DNA of 64,000 bases from JAGNNV01 sp031412915 (GCA_031412915.1 JANODX010000034.1:1-64000), one strand, 5' to 3'. Numbered from the stretch's first letter, positions 16,112 to 24,411 are shown. Numbers and translations are program-made. Notes: generated from the letters alone by a model not told the origin.

Positions 16112-18277
16112 GTGTCCACCTTCTCGAAGCCCCGCGTTCTCATCGTCGACGACGACCCGATTTTTCGGAGACTGCTCGAACATCACTACGCCGCCGCCGC
16201 CTGGGAGACGGTGTCGGCCGCCGGGGTCGCCGACGGACTCGCCGCTTACGAGAAGGGTCCCTTCGATCTGGTGGTCGTGGACTATCTCCTGCCCGACGGC
16301 AATGGACAGGACTTCGTTCAGGGCGTTCGCGAGACCGATCTCGACGTCCCTATTCTGGTGGTTTCGGGAGCCTTCGACATCGACGCTCTCACCGGCTTCG
16401 TCCGCGAGGCCATCGATGACGTGCTGGCCAAGCCCATCGATTTCTTCAGACTCGCCGAGGCCACTCTTCGTTTGTCTCGCCTCGGACGCGAGCGGCGGCG
16501 AATGAGGCAACGGGCCGTGACCCTGCTGGAAGTCTCCAAAGATCTGAAAGTGGGCGGAGACTCGAAGGAGCTGCTGACACGTTTCGCGCGCGCGGTCTCC
16601 GAGGTCACGCCCTTTCGAAAGTCGGCGATCTTCATCACCGAAGGCGACGGTCGATTCGCCGTCCGCGCCGCGGTTCACGGAACCGGAGATCTTCCCGACC
16701 GTGTGCCCGCGAGCGAACTCGTTCGTGCTTTCGATCGAGGTTTCAAACTCGATCTCACTTCCTTTGTTCCCGGCCCGCTCATCGCGGGTCAACAGGCTTC
16801 TCCAAGGCCCGCCTACTCGGAGGCGCGGGCCCGAAGGCACGCACCGGAGCCCGGGGACCACGGCCTGGTGGAGATCCGCTCGCCCCATCGGCTCTGGGGC
16901 TACATCCTCTTCGAGGACCCGGACGATCATCAAAGGCCCTCGGAAGACAGCATGCGCCTGCTGTCTCTCTTGTCCGGGTATGTCGCGACCGTCCTCGAGA
17001 ACCGCGACTCCTACGATGCGGAAGCCCGTCTTCGATCGAGACTGGAGATGGTTCGCGATGTCGTTCACCTCGCCTTGCAGCGCGCCGATCTGGGAGCGGC
17101 CCGGTCCGTCATGACCGCGGCCGCGGTCACCCGCGCGGGCTACGCCTTTTCCGCCTTCCTGGAGAGGAACCGCGAGGGGCTCTGGTCGATCGAAGCTCCC
17201 TGCCCCTCGCTGCAGGGAGCCAGGGCCCCCGCCCTCATGCACGATGTCCTTGAAGTGCAGATGGCGGAGGCCCATCCGGGCGAGGCTCTCCATCTTCCCC
17301 GGCAGAGCTTCATCCTCGGACACGCGCCCCGGTTTTCCTGCGCCATTCCCGTCTTCTCCGGCTCGGAATTCAGGGGCTATTTCGTAATCGAGGACGACGG
17401 CCGCGGGGCGATCGAAGACGCGGACGAGGCCGCCTTCCTCACCCTCTGCGATCAAATGGGCCTTCTCATCCGCAGGCTCGACTACGAGCAGGAACTCGCC
17501 CGAAAGAACGCCGAGGTCGAAACGTCCTACGCCAAGCTGCAGGCTATCCACGCGGAAAACGTCCGCATGCAGGAGGTTTTGAGACGCTATGTCCCGCCCT
17601 CCACCTGGGACAAGATCGACAAGGGGGGCGCGGGAGGGTTGGAGGGAATCGAAGAGGTGGTCAATCGAGCGGTCATGTTCGTGGATATCTGCGGCTTCAC
17701 CCATGCCTCCGAGGTGCTCAAGCCCCCGCAGATCGTGGCCATGCTCAATTCGTACTTCACCGTGGTGGCCTCCATTTGTTACCAGCACGGAGGAGAGATC
17801 GTCAAGTACATTGGCGACGGGATCATGGGGTTCTTTCCGGACGGCCCGGCCGCGGTGGCCGCGGTGTCGGACATCCTCGACGCCCGGGGCAAGATCGCGG
17901 GCCAGCTCCGGCTGAGCGATGTGGACCCGATCGAGATTCGTCTCGGAGTGGCCTGGGGTCCCACCATTGTGACTTCGGTGGGACCGTTCTATCAGCAGGA
18001 TCGAACCCTCCTCGGCGACACCGTCAACACCGCCTCCAGACTCGAGCATCGGGCCCTCCCGGGCTCGGCCCTGCTGGACCGCGGCCTCATCGGCGACCGG
18101 AATCCCGAATCCCTGGGACTCAAATCAGTGGGAATCCTGAATCTTCGGGGAAAGAGAAAACCGGTCATGGTTTTGACCTTCGAAGGCGACGCCGACCGCT
18201 ACACCGTCGCCGCCACCGGCGAAATCACCACGGTCCTGAGCGCCGACGATGACCTCGATCCCGACCGTCTCGGGTAG
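16112..18277 (+). CDS. Response regulator - GAF - adenylate/guanylate cyclase
   Basis: 721 aa with a GTG start. Residues 1-130 are a CheY-like receiver with VDDD and the phosphorylatable Asp57 in VVVDYLLPD. The middle holds one or two GAF-like ligand-binding domains (about 150-310 and 330-470) and a short coiled coil near residue 470-500. About residues 515-700 form a class III nucleotide cyclase: metal Asps in MFVDICGFT and KYIGDGIMGFF, and the LGDTVNTASRLE transition-state Asn/Arg motif. Lys in EIVKYIG and Asp in LLGDTVN favour ATP as substrate (cAMP), but this is prediction. A histidine kinase partner is not in the window. Confidence 0.87.
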   Translation: MSTFSKPRVLIVDDDPIFRRLLEHHYAAAAWETVSAAGVADGLAAYEKGPFDLVVVDYLLPDGNGQDFVQGVRETDLDVPILVVSGAFDIDALTGFVREAIDDVLAKPIDFFRLAEATLRLSRLGRERRRMRQRAVTLLEVSKDLKVGGDSKELLTRFARAVSEVTPFRKSAIFITEGDGRFAVRAAVHGTGDLPDRVPASELVRAFDRGFKLDLTSFVPGPLIAGQQASPRPAYSEARARRHAPEPGDHGLVEIRSPHRLWGYILFEDPDDHQRPSEDSMRLLSLLSGYVATVLENRDSYDAEARLRSRLEMVRDVVHLALQRADLGAARSVMTAAAVTRAGYAFSAFLERNREGLWSIEAPCPSLQGARAPALMHDVLEVQMAEAHPGEALHLPRQSFILGHAPRFSCAIPVFSGSEFRGYFVIEDDGRGAIEDADEAAFLTLCDQMGLLIRRLDYEQELARKNAEVETSYAKLQAIHAENVRMQEVLRRYVPPSTWDKIDKGGAGGLEGIEEVVNRAVMFVDICGFTHASEVLKPPQIVAMLNSYFTVVASICYQHGGEIVKYIGDGIMGFFPDGPAAVAAVSDILDARGKIAGQLRLSDVDPIEIRLGVAWGPTIVTSVGPFYQQDRTLLGDTVNTASRLEHRALPGSALLDRGLIGDRNPESLGLKSVGILNLRGKRKPVMVLTFEGDADRYTVAATGEITTVLSADDDLDPDRLG

Positions 18278-18294
18278 GCGGGCGAAACGCGCGG

Positions 18295-18313
18295 TCCCGG
18301 GCGTGCTCCGGGA
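18295..18313. terminator. Short hairpin between convergent genes
   Basis: TCCCGG and CCGGGA (6 bp) flank a 7-base loop, between the stops of the convergent cyclase and peroxiredoxin-like genes. Without a U tract it is only a weak candidate terminator. Confidence 0.3.
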
Positions 18314-18322
18314 GATCAAAGG

Positions 18323-18844
18323 CTACGGCCGCAGCGCCTTCTGAACGGCATCCTTCAGCGATTCGAGGTTTGGGTGGTCTCCCGCGAACCGGCTCGCGAA
18401 CGTGTAGGGTTTCGATCCGTCAGGCATCATCAGAACAACACCCCCGAGCTGGAAGGTATCACCCTGGACGCCCGCCTGGGCGAATCCCTCCTGCCTGGCC
18501 TCGGCTCCCCGTTTGAACATCTTCGGGGACAGGAAGGACAGAAGCGGTCGCTTGAAACCGAGAGCCCGGTAGATCAGCCGCTTCTCGTCGACATAGACCG
18601 GCAGTTCGATCTTCGTCTCATCGACGAAAGCCTTTGCGTAGCGGAGACTGGAGTGACCGATGACCACCGGCTCGACCCCGAGCTTCCGGAACGCTTCCCG
18701 TTCGCGATGCACCTGCACCGCCTGCTCGCGGCAGAAGATTCAGCCAAAGTGACGAACAAAGATGAAAAGTGCAGGCTTCTTCTTCACGATGTCCGCGAGC
18801 GACCTGTCCTTGCCCTCGAGATCCTTCACGAGAAGATCGGCCAT
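18323..18844 (-). CDS. Peroxiredoxin-like (AhpC/TSA_2, SelL/PRXL2-type) candidate selenoprotein with in-frame TGA
   Basis: Conceptually 173 aa from the ATG at 18844. The frame is open except for a single TGA at 18742-18740 (codon 35) in the exact place of the first active-site Cys: FVRHFG-U-IFCREQ. In the PRXL2/AhpC-TSA_2 family this motif is RHFGCxFCRE, so the encoded protein would carry U-x-x-C. Family sequence runs on both sides of the TGA (PALFIFVRHFG before; REQAVQ, GFKRPLLSF, GGVVLMM and the C-terminal FAGDHPNLESL after). A conventional gene caller would start at the GTG at 18718 and lose the redox motif. A small hairpin follows the TGA. It lies 3 bp after the aldehyde dehydrogenase gene and is last in the run. 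A nonsense mutation or base error is the alternative. Confidence 0.82.
18713..18742 (-). promoter_or_regulatory. UGA codon plus candidate bacterial SECIS hairpin
   Basis: After the UGA (18742-18740), CUGC-CGC (18734-18728) pairs with GCG and GCAG (18721-18713, with a 2-base GU bulge), closing a GAGCAG loop that starts at base 16 counting the U of UGA as 1 and begins with G. Bacterial SECIS elements are short stem-loops in this position with a conserved G at the loop start. The fold was drawn by eye and not energy-scored. Confidence 0.5.
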
Positions 18845-18847
18845 GGC

Positions 18848-20410
18848 CTACACGCCCCCCTGCTTGAGGATTCGATCGATCACCGGACGCGAGCCTTCGA
18901 GGGCGCTGCGCTGCATATAGAAGGCCAGGCCGCGTTCCCCTCCAAGCTCCTCGCCGTTGCCGGCGCGGCCGGGACCGCCGTGAATGAGTTGGGGCAGGAC
19001 CGTACCCGGCCCGGGCGAGAGTTCCGCGATCTTTGCGCTGCCCAGGAAGACCCGGCCGTGGAAGGGTGCAAGGCCCAGCGTCGCTTCGGAGATGAAAGGG
19101 ACGTCCTCCGCATAGATCGACGAAACCAGACCGCCGGCGCCGCGCGAAACCAGCTCTACCGCCTGCGCCGCCGATCCGTCGTAGGGAACGATGGTGGCCG
19201 CGGGACCAAAGACTTCGTGAGAATGGACGCTTGGAGCATCGGCCCCGGGTTCCACCTCGAGCAGGGTCGGGGAGACGAAGAAACCCTTGTCAGCGGAGGC
19301 CCCTTCCGGTTTCAGTCCGGGACGGGAGTGCACGAGCCGGCCATCCCGAGCCAGAAGGGAAAGCCCTTCGAGGACCACGGTCTTCTGAGCGGACGTGGCC
19401 AAAGGCCCCATGCGAACGCCGTCCGTGGCCGGATTTCCAACCACCACCACGCCGAGGCGGTCGGCCAGATCGTCGCGGACCCGTTCGCTCACAGGCTCCG
19501 GAACCAGGATGCGCCTTATGGCCGTGCATTTCTGACCCGCCTTCTGGGTCATGTCCCGCAGAACGTCCTTGAGAAAGAAGTCGTAGGTCTCGGAATCCGG
19601 TGTCACATCCGGACCGAGAACCGCCGCGTTCAGGGAGTCCGCTTCGACGTTGATTCGAGTCCCCCGCAGGACCACGCCGGACGTGGCGCGCAGCAAAGCC
19701 GCGGTGGAAGCGCCGCCGGTGAAGGCAAGACAGTCCTGTCCTTCAAGATGTTCGGTGAGATCGTCGGCCTTGCCCATCAGGAGCGAGATCGAGCCTCGGG
19801 GCCAGATGTGCGCCTCGACCAGCAGTTCGAAGAGGCGGTGGGCCACCAGGGCGGAACTCGTCGCGGGCTTCGTGAGCACGGGCATTCCCGCGAGAAGCGC
19901 CACCGCTGCCTTCTCCGCCAGACCCCAGGCGGGGAAATTGAAAGCGTTGACGTGGACGGCAACCCCGTGACGCGTGGTCAGGATGTGCTGGCCCACGAAG
20001 CGCGGGGCCCGACCGAGCTGCACGGCCTCTCCGTCCGCAAGGAGACGCTGGTCGCCCAGGGCTGCTCCCACCTCCCCAAAGGCCTGAAGAGTGACGATTG
20101 CGCCGTCGATGTCGAACTTCGCGTCGGACCGGGTATTCCCGCCATTGGCCATCGACAGAGCGATCAGTTCATCGCGATGCTGCTGCAGAAGGCCGGCCGT
20201 CTTTTGAACCAGGTCTCCCCGCTGCTTGAAGGTCAAGGCGCGCAGCGCGGGGCCCCCGACCGAACGGGCAAAGGCGAGCGCCTCCTTTCGATCCAGGCCT
20301 TGGGATGAGGCCCGAGCGAGGACATCCTCGGTCGCGGGGTTGAGCAGGGTTTCGCCCTCTCCGGCGCCGTCCGCCCAGGAGCCGCACACGTAGCTTCTCA
20401 ATCTCGTCAT
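18848..20410 (-). CDS. PaaZ/BoxD-type acyl-CoA semialdehyde dehydrogenase
   Basis: 520 aa, aldehyde dehydrogenase fold. RLRSYVCGSW and ETLLNPATEDVLA at the N-terminus are typical of the PaaZ ALDH domain and BoxD (3,4-dehydroadipyl-CoA semialdehyde dehydrogenase). NAFNFPAWG holds the catalytic Asn, NVEADSLNAAV the Glu region and KAGQKCTAIRR the nucleophilic Cys. The C-terminal hydratase domain of PaaZ is absent, so it is the stand-alone form. It acts on ring-cleavage semialdehydes of the phenylacetate or benzoyl-CoA routes, but no other genes of those routes are here. Start ATG 20410 gives the standard N-terminus; it follows RNase H by 5 bp and is followed by the TGA-containing gene after 3 bp. 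Confidence 0.85.
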   Translation of the reverse strand: MTRLRSYVCGSWADGAGEGETLLNPATEDVLARASSQGLDRKEALAFARSVGGPALRALTFKQRGDLVQKTAGLLQQHRDELIALSMANGGNTRSDAKFDIDGAIVTLQAFGEVGAALGDQRLLADGEAVQLGRAPRFVGQHILTTRHGVAVHVNAFNFPAWGLAEKAAVALLAGMPVLTKPATSSALVAHRLFELLVEAHIWPRGSISLLMGKADDLTEHLEGQDCLAFTGGASTAALLRATSGVVLRGTRINVEADSLNAAVLGPDVTPDSETYDFFLKDVLRDMTQKAGQKCTAIRRILVPEPVSERVRDDLADRLGVVVVGNPATDGVRMGPLATSAQKTVVLEGLSLLARDGRLVHSRPGLKPEGASADKGFFVSPTLLEVEPGADAPSVHSHEVFGPAATIVPYDGSAAQAVELVSRGAGGLVSSIYAEDVPFISEATLGLAPFHGRVFLGSAKIAELSPGPGTVLPQLIHGGPGRAGNGEELGGERGLAFYMQRSALEGSRPVIDRILKQGGV

Positions 20411-20415
20411 GTCGT

Positions 20416-20850
20416 TCAATCCCGGAGGTGGGACTCCTGCAGGTCCATGGCCCGATTCGCAAGCGCGTCGGCCTCCTTGTTCTGCTCGCGGCGGACATGC
20501 TTGATATCGGCGGTTTCGAAGCCGCGACGCTGGGTCGAGGCCTGCCGCCACAGCCTGAGCATGTCGGGATGCTTCACTTTGTAGACGCCGTTCATCTGTT
20601 TCACCACCAGTTCCGAGTCCGATCGGATCTCGATCCGCCGGGCGCCGCGGGCGGAGGCGAGCCTGAACGCGTGAACCAGGGCCTGATACTCGGCAACGTT
20701 ATTGGTAGCGGTGCCGATGAAGCCAAAGTGCTCCGCCACGGTCTGACCCTGACCATCCACGACGTGGACGCCGAAGCCCGACGGCCCGGGGTTTCCCCTC
20801 GAACCGCCGTCGATGTGAATCACGAGTTCGGGCGGGTGAGGGGAACTCAA
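20416..20850 (-). CDS. Ribonuclease HI-like protein
   Basis: 144 aa. VIHIDGGSRGNPGPSGFG carries the first catalytic Asp, TNNVAEYQALVHAF the Glu, RSDSELVVKQMNG the second Asp and REQNKEADALANRAMD the last Asp, so the DEDD site is complete. It lacks the basic handle region of E. coli RnhA and resembles the RnhA-like (YpdQ/Rv2228c N-domain type) proteins that cleave RNA in RNA/DNA hybrids. It lies 6 bp from the zinc-ribbon protein gene, a common pairing. Confidence 0.9.
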   Translation of the reverse strand: MSSPHPPELVIHIDGGSRGNPGPSGFGVHVVDGQGQTVAEHFGFIGTATNNVAEYQALVHAFRLASARGARRIEIRSDSELVVKQMNGVYKVKHPDMLRLWRQASTQRRGFETADIKHVRREQNKEADALANRAMDLQESHLRD

Positions 20851-20856
20851 GCAGGG

Positions 20857-21597
20857 CTAGCTTGGGAGGGGCGCTTCGATGGCTCCCTGGGGAGGAGGGG
20901 CTTCGAAGTACATGATCCGCGAACACGACGAGCAGGTGATGATCCCGTCGTTCCGTTTGACATCCACATACACCTGGGCCCGGAGTTTCACGTGACACAT
21001 GGTACAGGCTCCGTCCTTCGCCTCGGCCAGAGCGGTGCCTCGCGCCTTCAGAATCCGTGAGTACTCGGCCAGCAGGTCCGGCTTCAGGGTTTCCACCTTC
21101 TTCTGCCGGGCGGCCGCGACTTCGCCCCTCTTGGCCTCGCATTCTCGAATACGGGCCTCGAGGGCGCTAATCTCCTGGCCCCAGGTCGCTTCCAGCGCCT
21201 TGAAGGAAGACTCCTCCTGCTTGACCGCGACCTGGCCACCCTCGATTTTTTCCATGGCGTCGAGAATCTGGTCCTCGCGAGAACGAATCTCCCGCTCCAC
21301 GTTCTCGATCTCGTGAAGGAGGGCGGTGTATTCCTTGTTCGTCTTCACATCCCCAAGCTGGCCCTTGTACTTCGAGCGCTTGGCCTCGAAATCCTGCACC
21401 TCGAGTTCGAGGTGTTTGCGATCCTTGGACTGACCGTCGAGAGCGAGTTTGGCCGCGTCCAGGGCGGCCCGGTCGGCCATGATCTGAGCGTCGATCGCCG
21501 CTTTCTTCTGGGGCAGGGCCAGAAGCTCTTTGTCGAAACTCCTCAACTCCACATCGGCCCGGTGGAGATCCACCAACGTCTCGAGATCAGGGTGCAT
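20857..21597 (-). CDS. Coiled-coil protein with C4-type zinc ribbon (DUF164/CT398 type)
   Basis: 246 aa. About residues 10-190 are a long, highly charged coiled coil. Near the C-terminus CTMCHVKL and ITCSSCSRIMYFE form the C4 zinc ribbon (about residues 196-232). CT398-type proteins are widespread, and the Chlamydia member was reported to contact sigma-54 and secretion proteins, but no general function is settled. In many bacteria the gene neighbours the RNase H-like gene, as here. Confidence 0.85.
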   Translation of the reverse strand: MHPDLETLVDLHRADVELRSFDKELLALPQKKAAIDAQIMADRAALDAAKLALDGQSKDRKHLELEVQDFEAKRSKYKGQLGDVKTNKEYTALLHEIENVEREIRSREDQILDAMEKIEGGQVAVKQEESSFKALEATWGQEISALEARIRECEAKRGEVAAARQKKVETLKPDLLAEYSRILKARGTALAEAKDGACTMCHVKLRAQVYVDVKRNDGIITCSSCSRIMYFEAPPPQGAIEAPLPS

Positions 21598-21633
21598 AGG
21601 CGAACCCCGATCTTACCTTCGGCGGGCTCTCGT

Positions 21634-22512
21634 TTACTCCACCCAGATCTCGATCGTCTCTCCGTCTTCACTCACGATCGACACGATCTCGCGGATATTG
21701 AGAGAGCGCAGACGCTTCCAGAACCCTTCCGCGTCATAGCCCTTCATCTGCAGTCCGCGCTTTGTGGATTCGGGCAGGGAGGAGAACACGAACTCCGCGA
21801 GCGAAAAAGGCACGGTCACCGACACCGTCTGTTTCCCGCCCTTGGAGATCTTGATCCTCAAGAGGCGCGCAAGGCCCTCGGTTTCCTTTTCCGGTGCGGT
21901 CGTTCCGGGGGACCGTGCGGGGGTGGGGGTGGGACGGGCGGTGCGGGCAGGGGGGATGTCGCTCAGGCTCTTCGGTTCGAGGCGAAGAAGCTGGAGTTTC
22001 GCCCGCTCGACGATGTCTCTGTCTTTGGAGGTGGTCACGATCTCCCTCAGCACGCCCGTAGCCTTGCGGGCCTGGGCCGGATCGCTCAGGGAAGCGACCT
22101 GCAAGGCGCCGAAATAGCGCACGGAGGCTCGCTCATCGCCCAGGGAGCGAAGGACGGCGGTGAGGAATCCGGGTTTGCCGGCCCGGCTCAGTTTGGTAGC
22201 GAGGCCAATGCGGGAAATCTCGGCCTCTTCGGCGAGACGCGCGTCCAAAGGGGGCAAGTCCAGGAAGGCTCCGTACTCGCGGAAGGCCCGTTCGCTCTGA
22301 CCCAGGGATTCGCTGCAGCGGGCGATCCAATAGCTGGCCGCTTCGCTCGAGGGGTTCTTCAACGATGCGATCTCCACCCACTTCTCCCGAGACTCCTCAT
22401 ACTTGCGGTCGAAAAAGAGAGCCTTCGCTTCGTTCAAGTCCGCCTCGGCGAGAAGGGGGAGCCAGGAAGACAACGCCGAAAAGGCGATGAGGGTCGCGAC
22501 CAGCCTGTTCAT
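21634..22512 (-). CDS. Exported TPR/HEAT-repeat protein
   Basis: 292 aa from the ATG at 22512, whose product begins with a signal peptide (NRLVATLIAFSALSSWLPLLAEA). Residues about 25-110 form TPR-like helices (EAKALFFDRKYEESREKW, WIARCSESLGQSERAFREY); about 120-180 look like HEAT repeats (LSRAGKPGFLTAVLRSLGDERASVRYFGALQ). A Pro-rich stretch and a C-terminal beta/alpha segment (about 220-292) follow. The start overlaps the anti-sigma gene stop (ATGA). Probably a periplasmic partner of the anti-sigma system, perhaps in envelope-stress sensing (inference). Confidence 0.7.
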   Translation of the reverse strand: MNRLVATLIAFSALSSWLPLLAEADLNEAKALFFDRKYEESREKWVEIASLKNPSSEAASYWIARCSESLGQSERAFREYGAFLDLPPLDARLAEEAEISRIGLATKLSRAGKPGFLTAVLRSLGDERASVRYFGALQVASLSDPAQARKATGVLREIVTTSKDRDIVERAKLQLLRLEPKSLSDIPPARTARPTPTPARSPGTTAPEKETEGLARLLRIKISKGGKQTVSVTVPFSLAEFVFSSLPESTKRGLQMKGYDAEGFWKRLRSLNIREIVSIVSEDGETIEIWVE

Positions 22513-23306
22513 GGCGCGGCGAACTCCTGAGCCACCAGATCCATCTTCATCAGCAAATGTCTCCGGTCCACCACGCGAGCGATGGCATCCACCTCGGTGC
22601 GTTTCGTGCACTGGGGAAGATCGGCGACCTGTTGGAGGACACCTTCGACTTCCTCCATGACACCCTGAGCGGAGACAAGCGCCCCTTCGGAGCCCGAAAC
22701 CAGGGCCGCCCGGCGGGTGAGAAGAGACCGGCTGGTTCGAGCTTCCCGTGTGACATCGACGCTGTCCTGGGGCGAGTCCGGACAATCGGCGGCGGCCGTG
22801 ACCTGAACCAGAACGTCCTGCGCCTCGGCCAGATATCGGGCGGCGCTGGCCCGCAGCCGGGACTTCTCAAGTCTTTCGTAGAACGCCGTGTCGTTGATCG
22901 AGGTCTCGCTCTCGTTCTCCGACCGAGCGGTCGCGGGGCCGCGCTCAACGGTTGCAGGCGAAAAGCGGCTGGTCACAACGCCCGCGGCCAGACCCACGCC
23001 GACCAGACCGGCGGCGATCATCGCGGCCCCGAGGTTCCATGATTTTTGGGAAAACCCTGGCCGCGACGCGGTTCGCACTCGAGCGAGAACGCGGGTTCGA
23101 AGCGCTTCGGAGGAGAGGGGAAGCGGCCGGTCCAAGGCGGCATCGGCCCGCAGGGCGGCGACCGCGCGCTTCAGGTGCGTCAGTTCGCTCTGACACCCAA
23201 CGCATGTGGAGGCGTGTCTCAACACCCAGCCGGCTTCCTCAGGCTCCAGGGCGGAAGAAGCGAGCAGGCCGAGGCGTCGTCGGTATCGAAAATGGAGAAG
23301 AGTCAT
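22509..23306 (-). CDS. Zinc-finger anti-sigma factor with one transmembrane helix
   Basis: 265 aa. H-x3-C-x2-C (HASTCVGC, about residues 31-38) is the zf-HC2/ZAS-type motif of anti-sigma factors. One hydrophobic segment at about 93-112 (AAMIAAGLVGVGLAAGVV) is followed by a periplasmic part rich in helices. The start overlaps the sigma stop by 4 bp (ATGA). It should hold the ECF sigma factor at the membrane until a signal releases it. No cleavage site for regulated proteolysis is recognised. Confidence 0.85.
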   Translation of the reverse strand: MTLLHFRYRRRLGLLASSALEPEEAGWVLRHASTCVGCQSELTHLKRAVAALRADAALDRPLPLSSEALRTRVLARVRTASRPGFSQKSWNLGAAMIAAGLVGVGLAAGVVTSRFSPATVERGPATARSENESETSINDTAFYERLEKSRLRASAARYLAEAQDVLVQVTAAADCPDSPQDSVDVTREARTSRSLLTRRAALVSGSEGALVSAQGVMEEVEGVLQQVADLPQCTKRTEVDAIARVVDRRHLLMKMDLVAQEFAAP

Positions 23307-23875
23307 GCGCTCACCTCGCCCATGGCCGTTTTCAGTCGGGCCAGCGCACGACTGAGCGAACTCTTCACCGTGCCCGGACGAACCCCGAGGGTCGAGGCGA
23401 TTTCGCCGAGCGAAAGATCCGAGAAGTGGCGCAGGATCACCACCGCGCGCTGCCTTTCATTGAGGGAGAGGAGTCCGCGCTCCAGGAAGCGGCGCGAGTC
23501 CTCGGTGTGGAGATGGTCGAGCGGTCCGGACTCGGCCCGGGCCGGAATATCCTGAAGGTCTTCGCTCTCGACCCCCACCTCATGGTGGCCTCGGCGCTTC
23601 TTCTGACGGTACCGGTCGATGGCGGCGTTGATGGCCACCCGGGTGAGCCAGGCCCCGACCTCGGCCCGGGAATCGATGCGGGCCGATTGCTGAAAGAGTT
23701 TGACGAAAGTGTCCTGAACGACCTCGAGAGCATCCTCGGAGTTTCGCAGGTAGCCGTAGGCGACCCCGTACAGCCGGCGCTCGTGCCGGGCCATGAGGGG
23801 AGCAAGGGCCGCCTCCTCACCCGCCGAGAGTCGGGCGAGCAGATCGGAATCGGCGATTCCCTCCCATGGCTCCAC
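23303..23875 (-). CDS. ECF-family RNA polymerase sigma-70 factor
   Basis: 190 aa. Region 2 is seen at about residues 22-90 (HERRLYGVAYGYLRNSEDALEVVQDTFVKLF, then WLTRVAINAAIDRYR) and region 4 at about 130-185 (LNERQRAVVILRHFSDLSLGEIA, GVRPGTVKSSLSRALARLK). No region 3 or extra domain is present. It is 21 bp from the lipoprotein gene and directly before the anti-sigma gene. The promoter at 24357-24384 resembles the GGAACC-N16-CGTT type read by many ECF factors, so autoregulation is likely. Confidence 0.95.
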   Translation of the reverse strand: MEPWEGIADSDLLARLSAGEEAALAPLMARHERRLYGVAYGYLRNSEDALEVVQDTFVKLFQQSARIDSRAEVGAWLTRVAINAAIDRYRQKKRRGHHEVGVESEDLQDIPARAESGPLDHLHTEDSRRFLERGLLSLNERQRAVVILRHFSDLSLGEIASTLGVRPGTVKSSLSRALARLKTAMGEVSA

Positions 23876-23896
23876 AAGAAGCGATCTTCGGCGACC

Positions 23897-24319
23897 TCAG
23901 CGCAGATAGACAAAGACACGTTCGCCGTCGTCCTCGGTGACCTCGACCAGCGGCCCCAGGGGCAGTTTTTCGAGATCTCTTCCGCTGAACTTTCGCAGGC
24001 GGCGCCGCGCCTCCGAGCAGCCGGGGTGGGATGAACCGCAGACGTCGTCGTCGAAGCCCAGATCCCAGTCGAACTCGGCATCGCGGGTCAGCCGCTTGAC
24101 CAGGCCTAGAGGGATTTCGACCCGGACCAGCTTGCGTTCGTCGGCGTCGTAGACGAGGACGCGAAGCTCCCGGGCCGGCCCGTCCTGGCCGGCCACCGCG
24201 CGGGCGCTCCGCATCGCCTCTTCGAAATAGCGATCGGGATTCGAGACGTGGCTGATGTTCACCAGGCAGCCCGCGCTCGTCACGGCGGCGGCGAGGATGA
24301 CCGTAAGTTTCTTTCGCAT
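23897..24319 (-). CDS. Lipoprotein of unknown function, first gene of the ECF operon
   Basis: 140 aa. The N-terminus KKLTVILAAAVTSAGC is a lipoprotein signal with lipobox SAGC (Cys at residue 18). The remaining 120 residues are not recognised; two further Cys (VCGSSHPGCSEAR) could form a disulfide. AGGAGA stands 11-12 bases before the ATG. Position, first in a transcript that continues to the ECF sigma and anti-sigma factors, suggests a sensor or a target of that system (inference). Confidence 0.75.
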   Translation of the reverse strand: MRKKLTVILAAAVTSAGCLVNISHVSNPDRYFEEAMRSARAVAGQDGPARELRVLVYDADERKLVRVEIPLGLVKRLTRDAEFDWDLGFDDDVCGSSHPGCSEARRRLRKFSGRDLEKLPLGPLVEVTEDDGERVFVYLR

Positions 24320-24356
24320 GGAACTTTTTCTCCTGAAGGGGACGCTCTCAGGTGTG

Positions 24357-24384
24357 GTAACGCCCCGCCGGGGAGAAAGGTTCC
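24357..24384 (-). promoter_or_regulatory. Candidate ECF-type promoter of the lipoprotein-sigma-anti-sigma operon
   Basis: On the minus strand, GGAACC (24384-24379), a 16-bp spacer and CGTTAC (24362-24357), about 37 bp before the lipoprotein ATG. GGAAC with CGT-type -10 and 16-17 bp spacing is the usual ECF consensus, so the operon may be driven by its own sigma factor. Confidence 0.55.
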
Positions 24385-24411
24385 GGTTCGGCAGGGGATA
24401 ATGAGCCCATC

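Noticed and set aside
15158..18049. 963-aa open frame on the minus strand
   Set aside because: It lies antisense to the flippase and the cyclase gene, whose domains are clear; its composition is Gly/Arg/Glu-rich and shows no domain. A shadow of high-GC codon use.
18718..18742. TGA as a simple nonsense mutation or sequencing error
   Set aside because: Not fully excluded, but the base change hits exactly the redox Cys codon, the frame on both sides is clean, and a hairpin follows, so selenocysteine is the better explanation.
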